Source of the DNA: Welwitschia mirabilis
Lineage: Eukaryota > Gnetophyta > Gnetopsida > Welwitschiales
Assembly: GCA_051453625.1 (NCBI GenBank)
Contig: JBOZIK010000001.1
Span: forward strand, 261,573,483-261,616,462
DNA: 42,980 bases
Direction of reading: 5' to 3'
Within the stretch, counting starts at the first letter, position 1. Each line of letters starts with the position of its first letter. The translations under genes were made by a program, and so were the position numbers. The notes below the pieces were generated by a model. It had not been told where the DNA came from and searched no databases. It was given only the letters and a program-made list of their open reading frames with translations. Shown piece by piece: positions 9,685 through 19,990 of this stretch.

Positions 9685-10485
9685 ACTCTCCTCTTTCTTT
9701 TCCCTCACTTTTATTTTCGGAGAACCATTTACTATCAAGTCTTAGAGCCTGGAAAAGCCTCGAAGACTTGCAAATATCTTGATTTCTTCTCAAGTATTGC
9801 TATGGTTTTATATTTTTCATTAATCTCTTATATGGTTTCATGGTCTTTCATCTTTATTTCTATATGTTTTTATGGTGTTCTTAATATCTTTTTGGTTCAT
9901 GTAAATTTATTTATCTCTTATATGTCCTAAGTGACTCCTGTATCTTTCACATGTGTAAAGTAAATCTTGTCTTAAGCATATCCTGGTTATGAATTATCTT
10001 TGAAGTTTAGGCTTGTTATGACCAAATCATGGGGCTTCAAGTGCTGGACCACTTAAAGGGACTCCTATTGGCTATAGGAATGATCCAGTAAATAATAAGT
10101 AATTGACACCTCTCTTATGGAGCATACTATTTATACTATTCATACTGTTCATAATGTTCATACTATTCATCGAACCTTTTTATGATATCTGGATATTTTA
10201 CCTGATCTTTTGTGTTAATTTGAGGTTTTGGTTAATTGATACTTTGTGGATTCCTTCCTATTCTCAAAACCCCTACCTTAAACCTTGTTATGGACCATAT
10301 TGTGGAGGTGCAGTTCTCATGCCATGCTTACATGTGTAGGATCTAGCATGAGGATAAACTTTGGATGAGTTAGTTGTTGCTATTGGATGGAGAATTATTT
10401 TCATATTTATGGTTTAAATTCATGTATTTAGTGAAGGAATTTAGATGATCTAATTGTAATATGAATGTGATTAATGCATTTGAGT

Positions 10486-11296
10486 TTATTATAAAAAGTG
10501 TTATGTGAATAATGTATTTTCCTATTTTTTTCTAAGGATTTCAAGTGCTTTTCTTCAATATAAGACTTCATTTAGGATTTATATTGGTCCGTAGATTGTT
10601 ATTTTAAACAAACATGTAATTATAGTTTTATCTTATTAATTAGAGAAATAATTCTTAGAATAACNNNNNNNNNNNNNNNNNNNNNNNNNNNNNNNNNNNN
10701 NNNNNNNNNNNNNNNNNNNNNNNNNNNNNNNNNNNNNNNNNNNNNNNNNNNNNNNNNNNNNNNNNNNNNNNNNNNNNNNNNNNNNNNNNNNNNNNNNNNN
10801 NNNNNNNNNNNNNNNNNNNNNNNNNNNNNNNNNNNNNNNNNNNNNNNNNNNNNNNNNNNNNNNNNNNNNNNNNNNNNNNNNNNNNNNNNNNNNNNNNNNN
10901 NNNNNNNNNNNNNNNNNNNNNNNNNNNNNNNNNNNNNNNNNNNNNNNNNNNNNNNNNNNNNNNNNNNNNNNNNNNNNNNNNNNNNNNNNNNNNNNNNNNN
11001 NNNNNNNNNNNNNNNNNNNNNNNNNNNNNNNNNNNNNNNNNNNNNNNNNNNNNNNNNNNNNNNNNNNNNNNNNNNNNNNNNNNNNNNNNNNNNNNNNNNN
11101 NNNNNNNNNNNNNNNNNTTATTATAAAAAGTGTTATGTGAATAATGTATTTTCCTATTTTTTTCTAAGGATTTCAAGTGTTTTTCTTCAATATAAGACTT
11201 CATTTAGGATTTATATTGGTGCGTAGATTGTTATTTTAAACAAACATGTAATTATAGTTTTATCTTATTAATTAGAGAAATAATTCTTAGAATAAC
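10486..11296. repeat. 179-bp duplicated contig ends around a 453-N gap
   Basis: 10486-10664 and 11118-11296 are the same 179 bp with two mismatches. They sit exactly against either side of the gap 10665-11117. LTR A has the sequence once (about 2640-2816). The gap is best explained as a failed join of overlapping contigs or of two haplotypes. Confidence 0.9.
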
Positions 11297-11639
11297 TTAG
11301 ATGAATAATGAGGAGTCTAAAATTTGTAGAATGTCATTTGGATCTCATTTATTATGTATATAAAAATTACAAGATAAAATCCTAAGAGGAAATTGTAAAT
11401 GGCCTAGGGGTGTATTAAAAACATTTAGGGGTAAGTTTTACTTATAATAAAGTTTATTTAAGGGGATCTAATTATATTTGAGGAAGATGTTGTTCATTTA
11501 ATTCTTGGGGTTTTGGTTTGAGGCTCACCATTATTATATTATAAGGATTTAATTATTAGAGTATTAAAATGAGCCTTGGTAAATCGTTTAATTATAAACA
11601 AGATGGAGAGTGGATGTTAATGCCCAAACCTGAACCACT

Positions 11640-12169
11640 AACCTCTTATTCGATTTTTCTCTCTCTTAATTGTTCTGCTATTAAGTTGAATTAACAAGAA
11701 AAAGCATCTGAACTCTTCATAACCATTTTCATCTTNNNNNNNNNNCTGTGGCTCATTTCCTTTCTATTACATGTGCTACTTTTCTCTCTCTAGCACGTTT
11801 CTTCGCTCGCACATCATTCCTCCACATTTTCACTGAGCTTATCCTATCCTTTTCTCTATCCATGATTCTTCCCTCCATCACATCTGGGTGCGTGCTTTTA
11901 TCTCTTGGCATTCTTACCATGCTTTCTCTCCTATTCAAGTGCCATCACGAGTGCACCGTTGCCCTCATCCACATCGAAATTGCACCTTTTTTAATGAATA
12001 AGGTTTTATATGAATATATCTCTGTTATGCAAGTGCTACAGATAACAAGTGATTGGGTATGAATTACCAGTGCACTATTTGCACTTAAGATTGGAAGAAA
12101 AGGGACAGGTACCTGTGATAGGGCTTTATTAAAATAATGTAATTCCCTCATATGAACTTTTTCATGCAC
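11640..12169 (-). other. GC-richer block of LTR B with antisense open frames
   Basis: Counterpart of the block at 3602-4081, with minus-strand open frames at 11753-11938 (61 codons) and 11945-12169 (74 codons). The first is about 73% identical to its partner in LTR A over 55 residues. No domain is recognised, and chance openness cannot be excluded. Confidence 0.25.
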
Positions 12170-12879
12170 TATCCAGACACATTACCGACCATTACAGTTT
12201 GTGGCAGTGCTACTAACAGAAACATCTAGGACTCCCATATGTTAAAGAAAAATGCCTCACTCCCCAACTTCAAATGTTGCATATGAAATCTGTCAAGAAA
12301 GGGGCCCTCTTCCAATAAAAATACTCTTTATCCTTCTGTGACACCTATCCTCTTTTGCATAACATTCCCCTTTTTTTTGCACAGATAATTTTAAGGGTAG
12401 ATCTAAATCGAATGCCAAGAAAATATGTTAAAGGCCTTAGTATAAGTGCATCTAATTTATTAGAACATTTCTCACTTATTAGCAAATCTTAAGTTTTATT
12501 CTTTTCCTATGTAAATTCTCTACTCTACCTCTACACTATATTTTTTCATCTTAGTTCTTCTCTAACTTTTCCCTCCAATTGTGTATAGTAAGCTCATTTA
12601 ATAGATTGATTTCAGAGAAGTATTTAACAACTGTTTATGAAATGATTCCCTTCTGAATCTGCATTTTGGCTGAAAGTGTTTGTGCTTTGATCTTCTCTTC
12701 CACATCTCATTTCACTTTAAGCTTCAGTCTACAATGCATTCCTTCATTCTCCTCATTGTTTTGATGTCTTCTACCATCTATCCTCCCCTCTTCCGCTTAC
12801 CCTCCAATACTGCTTCTCTATCTAGTTGAAATCAGTGGACATTTATAATCACTCCTATCTAAGGCTAAAATATGTTAAG

Positions 12880-13045
12880 GTCTTAACCCATCAGTTAGTA
12901 GGATTGGTTCTCCTGCAGGAGATAAGGCACTTGGTAGAAGGTCATGGTTTCAAACCCCACTAATGTCATTTTAAAAACCAACTATTTACCTCTCATAAAA
13001 TTAAACCTTTAAATAAAACATTTCCCTTTCCATAAAAAAAATAAA
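12880..13045 (+). mobile_element. SINE-like insertion in LTR B (tRNA-derived)
   Basis: Same unit as 4750-4920, with a slightly better head (GATAAGGCACTTGGTAGAAG at 12921-12940) and a B-box-like GGTTTCAAACCC at 12946-12957. It ends in CATAAAAAAAATAAAAG. Its presence in both LTRs dates the insertion before they were copied. Confidence 0.4.
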
Positions 13046-14000
13046 AGAGAATTTCTTCTACCCTTTCTTGCCCTCATGCCAAGAGATTAGATTATTGCAA
13101 ACTAATCAAATATGTATTATATATCTAGTATAAATATACATAGCCATAATTTATTATGAAATCATATAAGAAATAGTTTAGTTATGTCTTTGGTATATTA
13201 GCTTGGTATCAATAAAATGTTTTTCTATAGTGGAGAAACCTATTAATGTGATTCTACTTTCTTGGATAGGTAATATTATTAGATTAATTATTTCCAAGGA
13301 AAACCCTAATAGATTGGTAATTTTAGATCTCAATCTAAAATTATATTATTTTCTAACCATAGCTTTTATTTTACATGTATATTTATGCTTTGTGTACGTC
13401 CTTAAGTAATCATGAGAAAGGCTAGTCTTGTAACTAGATTCAACATTAAACATGATTTGGTTACATATACAAAGAGATCTATAAGCTCCGAGTTTATAAT
13501 GAGTCATTAGTATTGATCATTAGCATTAAGCATATGACCAATTTTGCTAATTTAAATTAAGCTTATATTATGATCATTAGTTTTGCATGCCCTTATTGTT
13601 AGGTTCATTAGATAGCCGCATTGGTGCTTTCCTTTTTAATATACCTTTCTATGGTTAAAATAATTTAAACCTGTTTAGCTGAATTTCTATATTAAGTTTG
13701 TAAATTTTCTTTTCTTAGAGGAACTTCATCTTAAAGTATTAACCAATATATGGAGGCATTCCATTTAAACATTCACATATTCATCTAGAATAATGACTTT
13801 GGTTAGCTCCATAAAAATAATTATTATTTTGGGTCTCTCTTATTGTCTTAAAAGCTAGATGAAGTTTCAATGTTTCTAACTCTTTAGATGTTACTTTTGG
13901 GCTCAGGAGCATTCTAGTTAGATGTCAAACTTTATAACTCTATTACTAAAGTGTCATCTTTTGAAGTTTTTCAACCATAGAAATTTTAGATATTTACATT

Positions 14001-14012
14001 TGGTATCAGAGC
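14001..14012 (+). promoter_or_regulatory. tRNA-Met primer-binding site after LTR B
   Basis: A perfect TGGTATCAGAGC two bases after the LTR B end. A primer site belongs after a 5' LTR, so LTR B is also the 5' LTR of a following internal copy. Matching internal sequence continues to about 14115. Confidence 0.85.
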
Positions 14013-14115
14013 TACATGAGGTTTATTATATTGAGATGAAAATTTAAGGACATTTCATTCGGTATCAAAGCTAAAAGCTATCGAATTGTTAAGTTTTCAC
14101 TTGTAGATTTGCAAG

Positions 14116-14714
14116 TCATTTCAATTTATATATGTTTGATTAAAAATGTGATTTGTAACCTCATTTCTAGTTACTTTTACTTTCTTATTACTAAGAATGC
14201 TTTTAAAGGATGAAAAATAAAGTTATAGTGCATCCAAAGCATATATGCCAAGTAGATTATTCAAAAGTTCTAGAGAAAGGCATAAACTTTGACTAGAAAA
14301 AATTCCTTCTTCATTATCAGTTTCATAAACATTGTAGTAAAACTTCTAAATCATCATATCTAAAATATTCTAAGTAAGACCTACAAGTTTTTACCATCCC
14401 AAATCTTTAACGTACTATCAAATTTATGCATGTCTATTTGGCTTGAAACCTAAGATTTTTCCTTCTATGATGTTTACTAATTTTTAATAATAATAATTTT
14501 TTCCACATTAAAGTTAATAAATTTGAGTTCATGTTAATGTTTTTGGACCATAATCTTATCCTTTATGGCCTTGTTATCTTTTTGAATGTTATTGTGTTTT
14601 TTTCCTCTAATTATTTTGATAAAATGAATTTGAAAACCGTATTCATATTTATGAAATCATAGGTATACAAAATATTATTTTAAAAATGACTTGTATTAGA
14701 AAGCCATCAAAGGC
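14116..14714. other. AT-rich stretch without recognisable gene
   Basis: Homology to the internal region after LTR A stops near 14115-14130. Beyond it I see no motif, repeat or coding until the copia fragment. Confidence 0.5.
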
Positions 14715-15440
14715 CATTCAATTTTTATTTTAATTTATGTTGATGATATAATCTTTAGATGCATAGATAAGAAGCTGATTGACAAGTTTAAGGTTAACAT
14801 GAAAAAAGAGCCTAAAATGAATGATCTTGGTCAAGTCTCTTACCATGTTAAGATTTAGATTCAGTAAATCCCAAGAGACATATTTTTGAATTAAGGTAAA
14901 TATGAATTTGATATATTGAAAAAGTTTGATATGCATGAATGCAAGCCCATCTCCACTCCCTTACTAACCAATCACGAAAATAAAAAATGACATGAAGGGA
15001 GATGAGGTTGATGAGTACACCTACGAATCTATGATAGGAATCTTGATTTATCTAACTACAACTCATGTTAACATTCAATACACAGTTAGCTTGATGTCTA
15101 AATTTATGACTTGTTTTAGAGAGCCTCATCTTGATGTAGTTAAAGCAATTATACATTATGCTAAAGGAACATTAAATTATGGCTTATTTGATGATGCAAG
15201 TAACCACATTTAACTTCTAAGTTATGTCAATCCATAGAAGGTTGGTCATCTTATTAATAGAAAGTGCACTATAGGCTATGTGATGCTTCTTGATGAAAGC
15301 TTGTTTTCTTAAATAAGCAAAAGAAATATTATGTGGCTCTTTCTATTATAGAAGTTAACTACATGAATATCCATCTCACAAGCCAATAGCTGGTATGGGT
15401 TAATAAGCTATTTGAATATTTCACAATTCCTATGGATAAG
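14715..15440 (+). pseudogene. Ty1/copia pol fragment: RT C-terminal half and RNase H
   Basis: The plus strand reads, with several stops and at least two frameshifts, the C-terminal half of copia reverse transcriptase. LIYVDDIIF-type sequence with an intact YVDD box lies at about 14739-14756, then KKEPKMNDLGQVSYHVKI, then KKFDMHECKPISTPL (about 14918-14964). An open frame at 14992-15213 carries YESMIGILIYLTTTHVNIQY and the conserved AKGTLNYGL. RNase H follows: NRKCTIGYV near 15260, then KQKKYYVALSIIEVNYM near 15316-15366, equivalent to the family's SKKQ...ALSTAEAEY. N-terminal RT, integrase, gag and LTRs are absent. It is a dead fragment, of a different copia lineage from the pol at the right end. 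Confidence 0.9.
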
Positions 15441-16690
15441 CATATACATCTATTATGTGTCAGCATCTACATCATGTTTTTGAGGTTTGGTTGGATCTCT
15501 TGGGTTTTCTATGTGGGCTCTCTGATTTACAAATTTCTCATTATTGCTTTTCTCAAGAAGGAGACCATTTTCATGTGTTTTTGTCTTTTCTTAATTGTTA
15601 GCCTTAACCTCTTCGATGTCATGGTACAAATTCATTACCTAGGGTGGGAAAGGTATGGGTTCTCATATGGTATATGATGACATAGAGCTCATGTCTACAG
15701 GGGTAAATGGATCTTGTTGAATAAGGAGCTTGTATACTTCTTTAGAGACGCACTTGTTATTACCTTGTGTCAAGATTGGCATCATGGCTATTGTGACCTA
15801 GAATAAGGTGGTGGAAGAGATGGGCATAAGCAGTTAAAAAAAAGGTCAAAAAACTGTCAAGAGGGACCCTCTTCTAGTGTGAAATTATTATGACTATTCC
15901 TCACAATGTTGAATTTCTATTTTGGTTTTGAAATTGTGTAATGTTCTGTTTTTTAGTACCCTATTTTTTCCTATAATAAAATGCAAGCTTAAGACAAAAT
16001 TCTTTCTTTAAACATTAATAACACTTGCAAACATAAATGTGAGTATGAATTGCACACTTGGTTGATATTAGATTATTTCAATAGACAACTATACCTAAAG
16101 ATTTTTAAATGTTAACCTAGAGACGAAAGGTGTAAAAATTACGAGAATCTCCTTAAAACAATGTAGCGAAATTGTTCAATTTTGTTTTACTTAAAAATCT
16201 TTTCTTTATTGAATGTACGAAGATCATTCTAATCATAATCATAAGAATACTTGAGCACTAAGACCTATAACCTAAATAAATTAATTTTCCATAATTATGA
16301 ACTTTTGGAGCAATTCTTATTCGATATAAGTCTAAGGGGTACTAGTTCTGATAAATGCAAATATATATTTGATTGAAAGGTAAAGGAAATAAATAACTAA
16401 ATAAAACAAATGAAATCATTTTAAACTTGACAACTTGATTTAATGCATAACTACGAACTTTTTGTGCGGAATTAACAAAAACACAGAGAGACAATATATT
16501 TATGTGAATAGAGATGAAACTTTTTCAACAATGAAGAATGAAGTAACATCAAACAAGGGGATGCTTCCATTCATGATCAAGAGAAACAGCACATAGATGT
16601 GATCATAATCATAGAAAACATTACATCATAGCACTAGCATGATTTAACAAATACATGAATTTTGATTTTTGTCGAAGAAACTGACATTTT
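15441..16690. other. AT-rich stretch without recognisable gene
   Basis: An 81-codon open frame at 15432-15677 begins inside the copia RNase H remnant and has no recognisable content. A possible polyadenylation context (CCTATAATAAAATGC) lies near 15972. Sequence around 16450-16700 has LTR-like features on the minus strand but no partner was found in the window. Nothing firmer can be said. Confidence 0.4.
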
Positions 16691-18870
16691 GAAAATTAAA
16701 GAAACAGCAACACATCAGCGTCTGGCCTTTTAATTCGAAAGATAATACAACGACAGTGTCGCCATTTTAGATTTGCAAATTATGAATAGATGGCTCTAAT
16801 TCAAAAAAAGATGAAAGCGGTCATTAGGTTGAGACCACGGGGTTGCTGTTTTAGACATGGGTAGCAATTTCAGATGCTTAGCAAATTATAATGTTGCTCT
16901 TATAAAAGAAAGACAATGGCAGAACCTGAATCCAATTTTGAGAGACAATTTACTGTCGCTATGCAGCTTCTTGCGTGAAGTGTATCCACCAATCTAGACG
17001 TTTCATCTGGCAGTCATTTCTTCCTTTTCCTCTGTGATTATCTGCCTCGTCTTTCTCACTATAAGCTAACTGATCTTTTCTTGAAACTGGAAGGGGATCG
17101 ACTGTAGCCTTGAGTGCAGTTCTTATTGCACGTCATTCTCCTGGCATTCTATACGTGGTCACGTCCTCTCTGTCTCGATCTCCTTCTTCTTCCTCTTTCT
17201 TGGCAATTTCGGCGTCCTTGTTTTCTAATGTATCACTGCTCTCCTGTCTCATCTTTGTCTTCCTCAGTTTCCCATCACCTTTCCAATGGGTCTTCACCTT
17301 TCTTATGACGCTCCCCTCAAATGCAGCTTTTCGCCGTGGAATACCGTCTGGCAAATCTTTGGTGCCGAGTTTCTTTCTTTTTTGCTACTAAGATTCATCT
17401 CCTTCCTCTTTGATCGAGCGTCCTCTTTTTTCATTGGATTCTCTCTTTTGTTCTCTCTCTTATCTCTGTCTATCTCTCCATCTATTCTCTTGGTTGTTGA
17501 TTGCCTCTCCCTTGTCAATGCAGGCCAGTGATGGGTGTATTCTGAGTGTCACTCATCGGGCTGTGAGGGTGGGAGAGCAGTTGGGGGGGCCGCAAGGGTG
17601 GAAGTTGAGTTTTGTTGGTCAAACACTACAGAAAACGAAAGAAGCACTGAGTGGTGGCGAGCAGAAAGTGACGCACTCTAAGAACGACAATGGCGGTCGC
17701 TGCTAATGTTCTCTGTCAAAGTTGGCATTGAGTCAATGGAAATGCCGTCGGTATGTCTGGCAGAAGCAGGGCATTGGTAATAGTGGATTTGCATTTAGAG
17801 GTAGGAGACACGGCCCGCCAGAAATGAATGCAGAACTGGTAGAGAAGGAACGCGGAGTTCTCAGAGTCTGACCCGATAAGGTATCCATGGTTCATAGATT
17901 CCGCTGAGTCTGGTGTAAACGGAGTCAGGTTGTTGGATTTCCATGTTGAGTTCGCTACAAAATTCCAAAATTCCTACACTGGCAAAGCTCCAAAATGCCT
18001 GCAGCTGTCAAGGGTGGCGTGGCCTACCAGTTTTGGCAGGCAAGACTTTGCTAGCAAGTTGGAAGGGCGAAGGAGCCGAGACACAGCAGTGAAGGAATAG
18101 GTTGAGACAGAAAAGGTCGACATGTGGGGATAAGCAGTGGGTGGCATCGTCGGTTGAAGCGGTGGGCAATGCAAGATTCAGAAATGATCAAAGTGGCGAA
18201 AGTGATGAAACCAATAGAAGAGCTGACACAAAATCTAGCACCAGCAAGAGCATGAGCCAAAAAACGAGAGAAATCCATCGATGTAGGCGAGAAGGCTGAA
18301 AACGATGCCGTTGAGAATGTATATAATGTCAAAGTTATGCAGAGCTCTACAAAAGCACAGTAATAAGGAGCACACAGCTCCAAAAAGGTAAAGGAACAAG
18401 TTGCGGCTTGGCAGCGTTATCCTTGCCAAAGGGTCACCGAAAAAGTACATGATGGTAGCAAAATTCTCATTGAGAAATGGTTGCCGACGGAGTTGAGGAA
18501 GAAAGAGCGCGTTAGATATAGAATCGTCACCACTTGAATAGATGCCGACGTTGACGGTGAAGAGCTTTGCCAACAGAGTAGATGTCGTCAAGGTTGGCAG
18601 AAAATCTTGCCAATGAAACAAAGGCCGGCAACTACTGAAACATATGTTGAAGTTAACGGCACAGAAAATCAAAGCCAATAGTTGAGTAGAAATCCATTGA
18701 GACAGCTGTTAAATTTGACAGCGGGAAGTCCCGCTAATGAAGCTAACTATAGGCAACCAGATGTTAACTACGACGAATGTCAAGGGGATTGGACAAGAAC
18801 TATGATAGCTGTAGAGAGTGGCAAGCGCGTCCAGTTTAGGCTACGCTTACACTACTTCAGGGCATAAACT
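16690..18870. other. GC-richer, CpG-containing island of unknown origin
   Basis: Composition changes sharply: GC rises to about 45-50% by eye and CpG is frequent (for example GCGACAGTAAATTGTC-like strings near 16960). The sequence on both sides is AT-rich and CpG-poor. A pyrimidine-rich run at 17400-17520 ends in TTGTCAATGCAGG (acceptor-like AG at 17522-17523), which could be an intron 3' end on the plus strand. Several medium open frames exist on both strands; none has a domain I recognise. Candidates are a host gene remnant, a young non-autonomous element, or sequence carried in with the neighbouring retroelement. The right edge lies about 100 bp from the TRIM-like element at 18967. Confidence 0.45.
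18235..18678 (-). CDS. Uncharacterised hydrophobic open frame (147 codons)
   Basis: This is the longest N-free open frame in the window, running from ATG at 18678 to a stop after the Cys-rich end GSCSCWC. The C-terminal third is strongly hydrophobic, with two segments that could span a membrane (around residues 92-112, including LFLYLFGAVCSLLLCFCRAL, and 116-138, including YILNGIVFSLLAYIDGFL). It lies in the GC-richer island, where open frames are longer by chance. I do not recognise a family. An overlapping minus-strand frame at 18051-18383 is also hydrophobic, so a frameshift between them is possible. It may not be a gene. Confidence 0.2.
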   Translation of the reverse strand: MALIFCAVNFNICFSSCRPLFHWQDFLPTLTTSTLLAKLFTVNVGIYSSGDDSISNALFLPQLRRQPFLNENFATIMYFFGDPLARITLPSRNLFLYLFGAVCSLLLCFCRALHNFDIIYILNGIVFSLLAYIDGFLSFFGSCSCWC

Positions 18871-18966
18871 AATCAAAATGAAAACATTACAAATGTCAAA
18901 AACACAAAATACCACTTTGAGGGCCTTATACATAAATCATGAGCTACCATTAAGAAGGGAGAAAAG

Positions 18967-19162
18967 TGATATAGCGACAAGCTCAAAATTAAGAGCTGCA
19001 AATAAAAAGAAGAAGAGGGAGAAAGTCTACGGACAAAGTGATGCCTCAAATATGAGATCAGCACTTTATTTATAATGAGATTTGGATTATAATAATAAAA
19101 ATTATTATAACAAAAAAGAGAGAAAATGGTCTTTGAAATTTTTCCGACCTCTAACAACAACA
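18967..19162 (-). repeat. 3' LTR of the TRIM-like element (196 bp)
   Basis: Shares CACTTTATTTATAAT, GATTTGGATTA and the flanking order with 19991-20186. On the minus strand it starts TGTTGTTAGAGG and ends CTATATCA. The TTATAAATAAAGTG string could serve as TATA box or polyadenylation signal. By eye the two LTRs differ at about a quarter of positions, so the insertion is old. Confidence 0.85.
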
Positions 19163-19178
19163 TTGTTCCCCCTTGCTT
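19163..19178 (-). promoter_or_regulatory. Polypurine tract of the TRIM-like element
   Basis: The minus strand reads AAGCAAGGGGGAACAA directly before the 3' LTR start, the expected place and form of a plus-strand primer. Confidence 0.8.
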
Positions 19179-19303
19179 CTTGAGAGTTCAAGCTACAAAT
19201 CACTTCCCATTGACTCACTTCCCATTGTGTAGGTTTTTATGCTACTACACCTAGCTACACACTTTGCATTCATATCCTTTCATATGATGTGGTTTGATAC
19301 TGG

Positions 19304-19594
19304 TTATATTCCTAATATCACTTTCCTTTTTGCTTTCCAGATCATCTCACTTTCTACCATGAGATTCATAGGTTTTTGATAAATGTTCATCACTTTTTCT
19401 TCTCCTATGCTAACCTTTAGGCTTGCAATATAATTCTGTTTTTTGAAGATATCTCTGTTCTGTGGTGCTAGCACTAGTATCACAACATTCTCTTCAACTA
19501 GTCTTACTATAGAAGTTGTAAAGAAGAGAAAGTCTATGATAGAAAGAAGGCATGCCCTAGGTGAAAAAAATTCAAAAAAAAATGGAATATACAT
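19304..19594 (-). pseudogene. Second open frame inside the TRIM-like element, unknown
   Basis: A 96-codon frame on the element's sense strand, downstream of the EF-hand fragment. The first 30 residues are hydrophobic, and the rest is mixed, with the run NRDIFKKQNYIASLKVSIGE. I find no match to gag, pol or EF-hand proteins. It may be further captured sequence, intron or untranslated sequence of the captured gene, or chance. A stop at the end of the EF-hand frame and pyrimidine-rich sequence separate the two. Confidence 0.25.
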
Positions 19595-19609
19595 AGGAAT
19601 AGGAGCCGC

Positions 19610-19849
19610 TCAAAGAAAAGATGAAGAAGACAACAACAAAGAAGAGAGTGGAGAAAGAAGAGAATGAAATTTATTAAGGTCTACACTTCTATCTCTATTA
19701 ACATCCAGGACACAAATCATGTCTTTGATCTCTTGCTTAGACAATCCCTTTTCATTGAAGAAACTCTCCAAATCCATGGCTCTAATCCTTCCATCTCTAT
19801 TTTTTTCGAGAACTCCAACGACACTACTCAAATCTGTGTTATTCACCAT
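19610..19849 (-). pseudogene. Captured calmodulin-like (two EF-hand) gene fragment
   Basis: A 79-codon minus-strand frame starts at an ATG (19849) and reads as an EF-hand pair. Loop 1 is EKNRDGRIRAMD (residues 15-26). Loop 2 is DVNRDRSVDLNK (residues 49-60) and is followed by Phe. Loop starts are 34 residues apart, near the usual spacing of paired EF-hands. Between them is a charged helix with KQEIKDMICVL, like the helix before loop 2 in calmodulin-like proteins. EF-hands bind calcium through loop positions 1, 3, 5, 7, 9 and 12. Here loop 1 has Glu for Asp at position 1 and Asp for Glu at 12. Loop 2 has Arg for the near-invariant Gly at 6 and Lys for Glu at 12, so calcium binding by loop 2 is unlikely. 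A low-complexity Leu/Ser tail follows. It lies between the two 196-bp LTRs in sense with the element, which points to capture of a host transcript. Confidence 0.75.
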
Positions 19850-19974
19850 TTACATGTAGCGTCCCTTATTACTACCTGAAGGACACATTTTTATTTCTTC
19901 TTCTCTATGGAAATATTTAAGAAGAGAAGTTGCCAAGACTGAAAGAATAGTTGTGAGGTCGAAGGCTCTCGTTT

Positions 19975-19987
19975 GGCTTTGATACCG
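19975..19987 (-). promoter_or_regulatory. tRNA-Met primer-binding site of the TRIM-like element
   Basis: The minus strand reads CGGTATCAAAGCC three bases after the 5' LTR end. It matches TGGTATCAGAGCC at 11 of 13 positions. It establishes minus-strand orientation. Confidence 0.8.
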
Positions 19988-19990
19988 CTT

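Larger units (their letters stand above)
9171..13998 (+). mobile_element. LTR B: full-length long gypsy-type LTR
   Basis: It starts TGTCACGTCCCAAA, a common start of plant gypsy LTRs, and ends TTTACA two bases before a tRNA-Met primer site. TGT...ACA ends match retroviral integrase requirements. The assembled length is 4828 bp including 453 N and a duplicated 179-bp flank, so the true LTR is probably 4.2-4.6 kb. LTRs this long with a tRNA-Met primer fit the Tekay/Del group of chromoviruses, though no chromodomain or integrase is present to confirm it. From 9594 onward it aligns with LTR A. It holds a 37-bp triple repeat, a TATA box, a GC-richer block and a SINE-like insert. A 10-N gap at 11736-11745 corresponds to about 33 bp in LTR A. 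Confidence 0.7.

Noticed and set aside
10103-10339. 78-codon frame with repeated FILFI
   Set aside because: It comes from a short internal repeat (CATACTATTCATACTGTTCA) in the LTR, and the aligned stretch of LTR A has no such frame.
15432-15677. 81-codon frame after the copia RNase H
   Set aside because: Its start lies inside the RNase H remnant in the same frame, and the downstream part is hydrophobic, AT-rich and without motif.
17110-17706. Overlapping plus- and minus-strand frames of 60-98 codons in the GC-rich island
   Set aside because: They shadow one another over a pyrimidine-rich/purine-rich stretch. The Ser/Phe/Leu-rich and Lys/Glu/Arg-rich products are what such a composition yields by chance.
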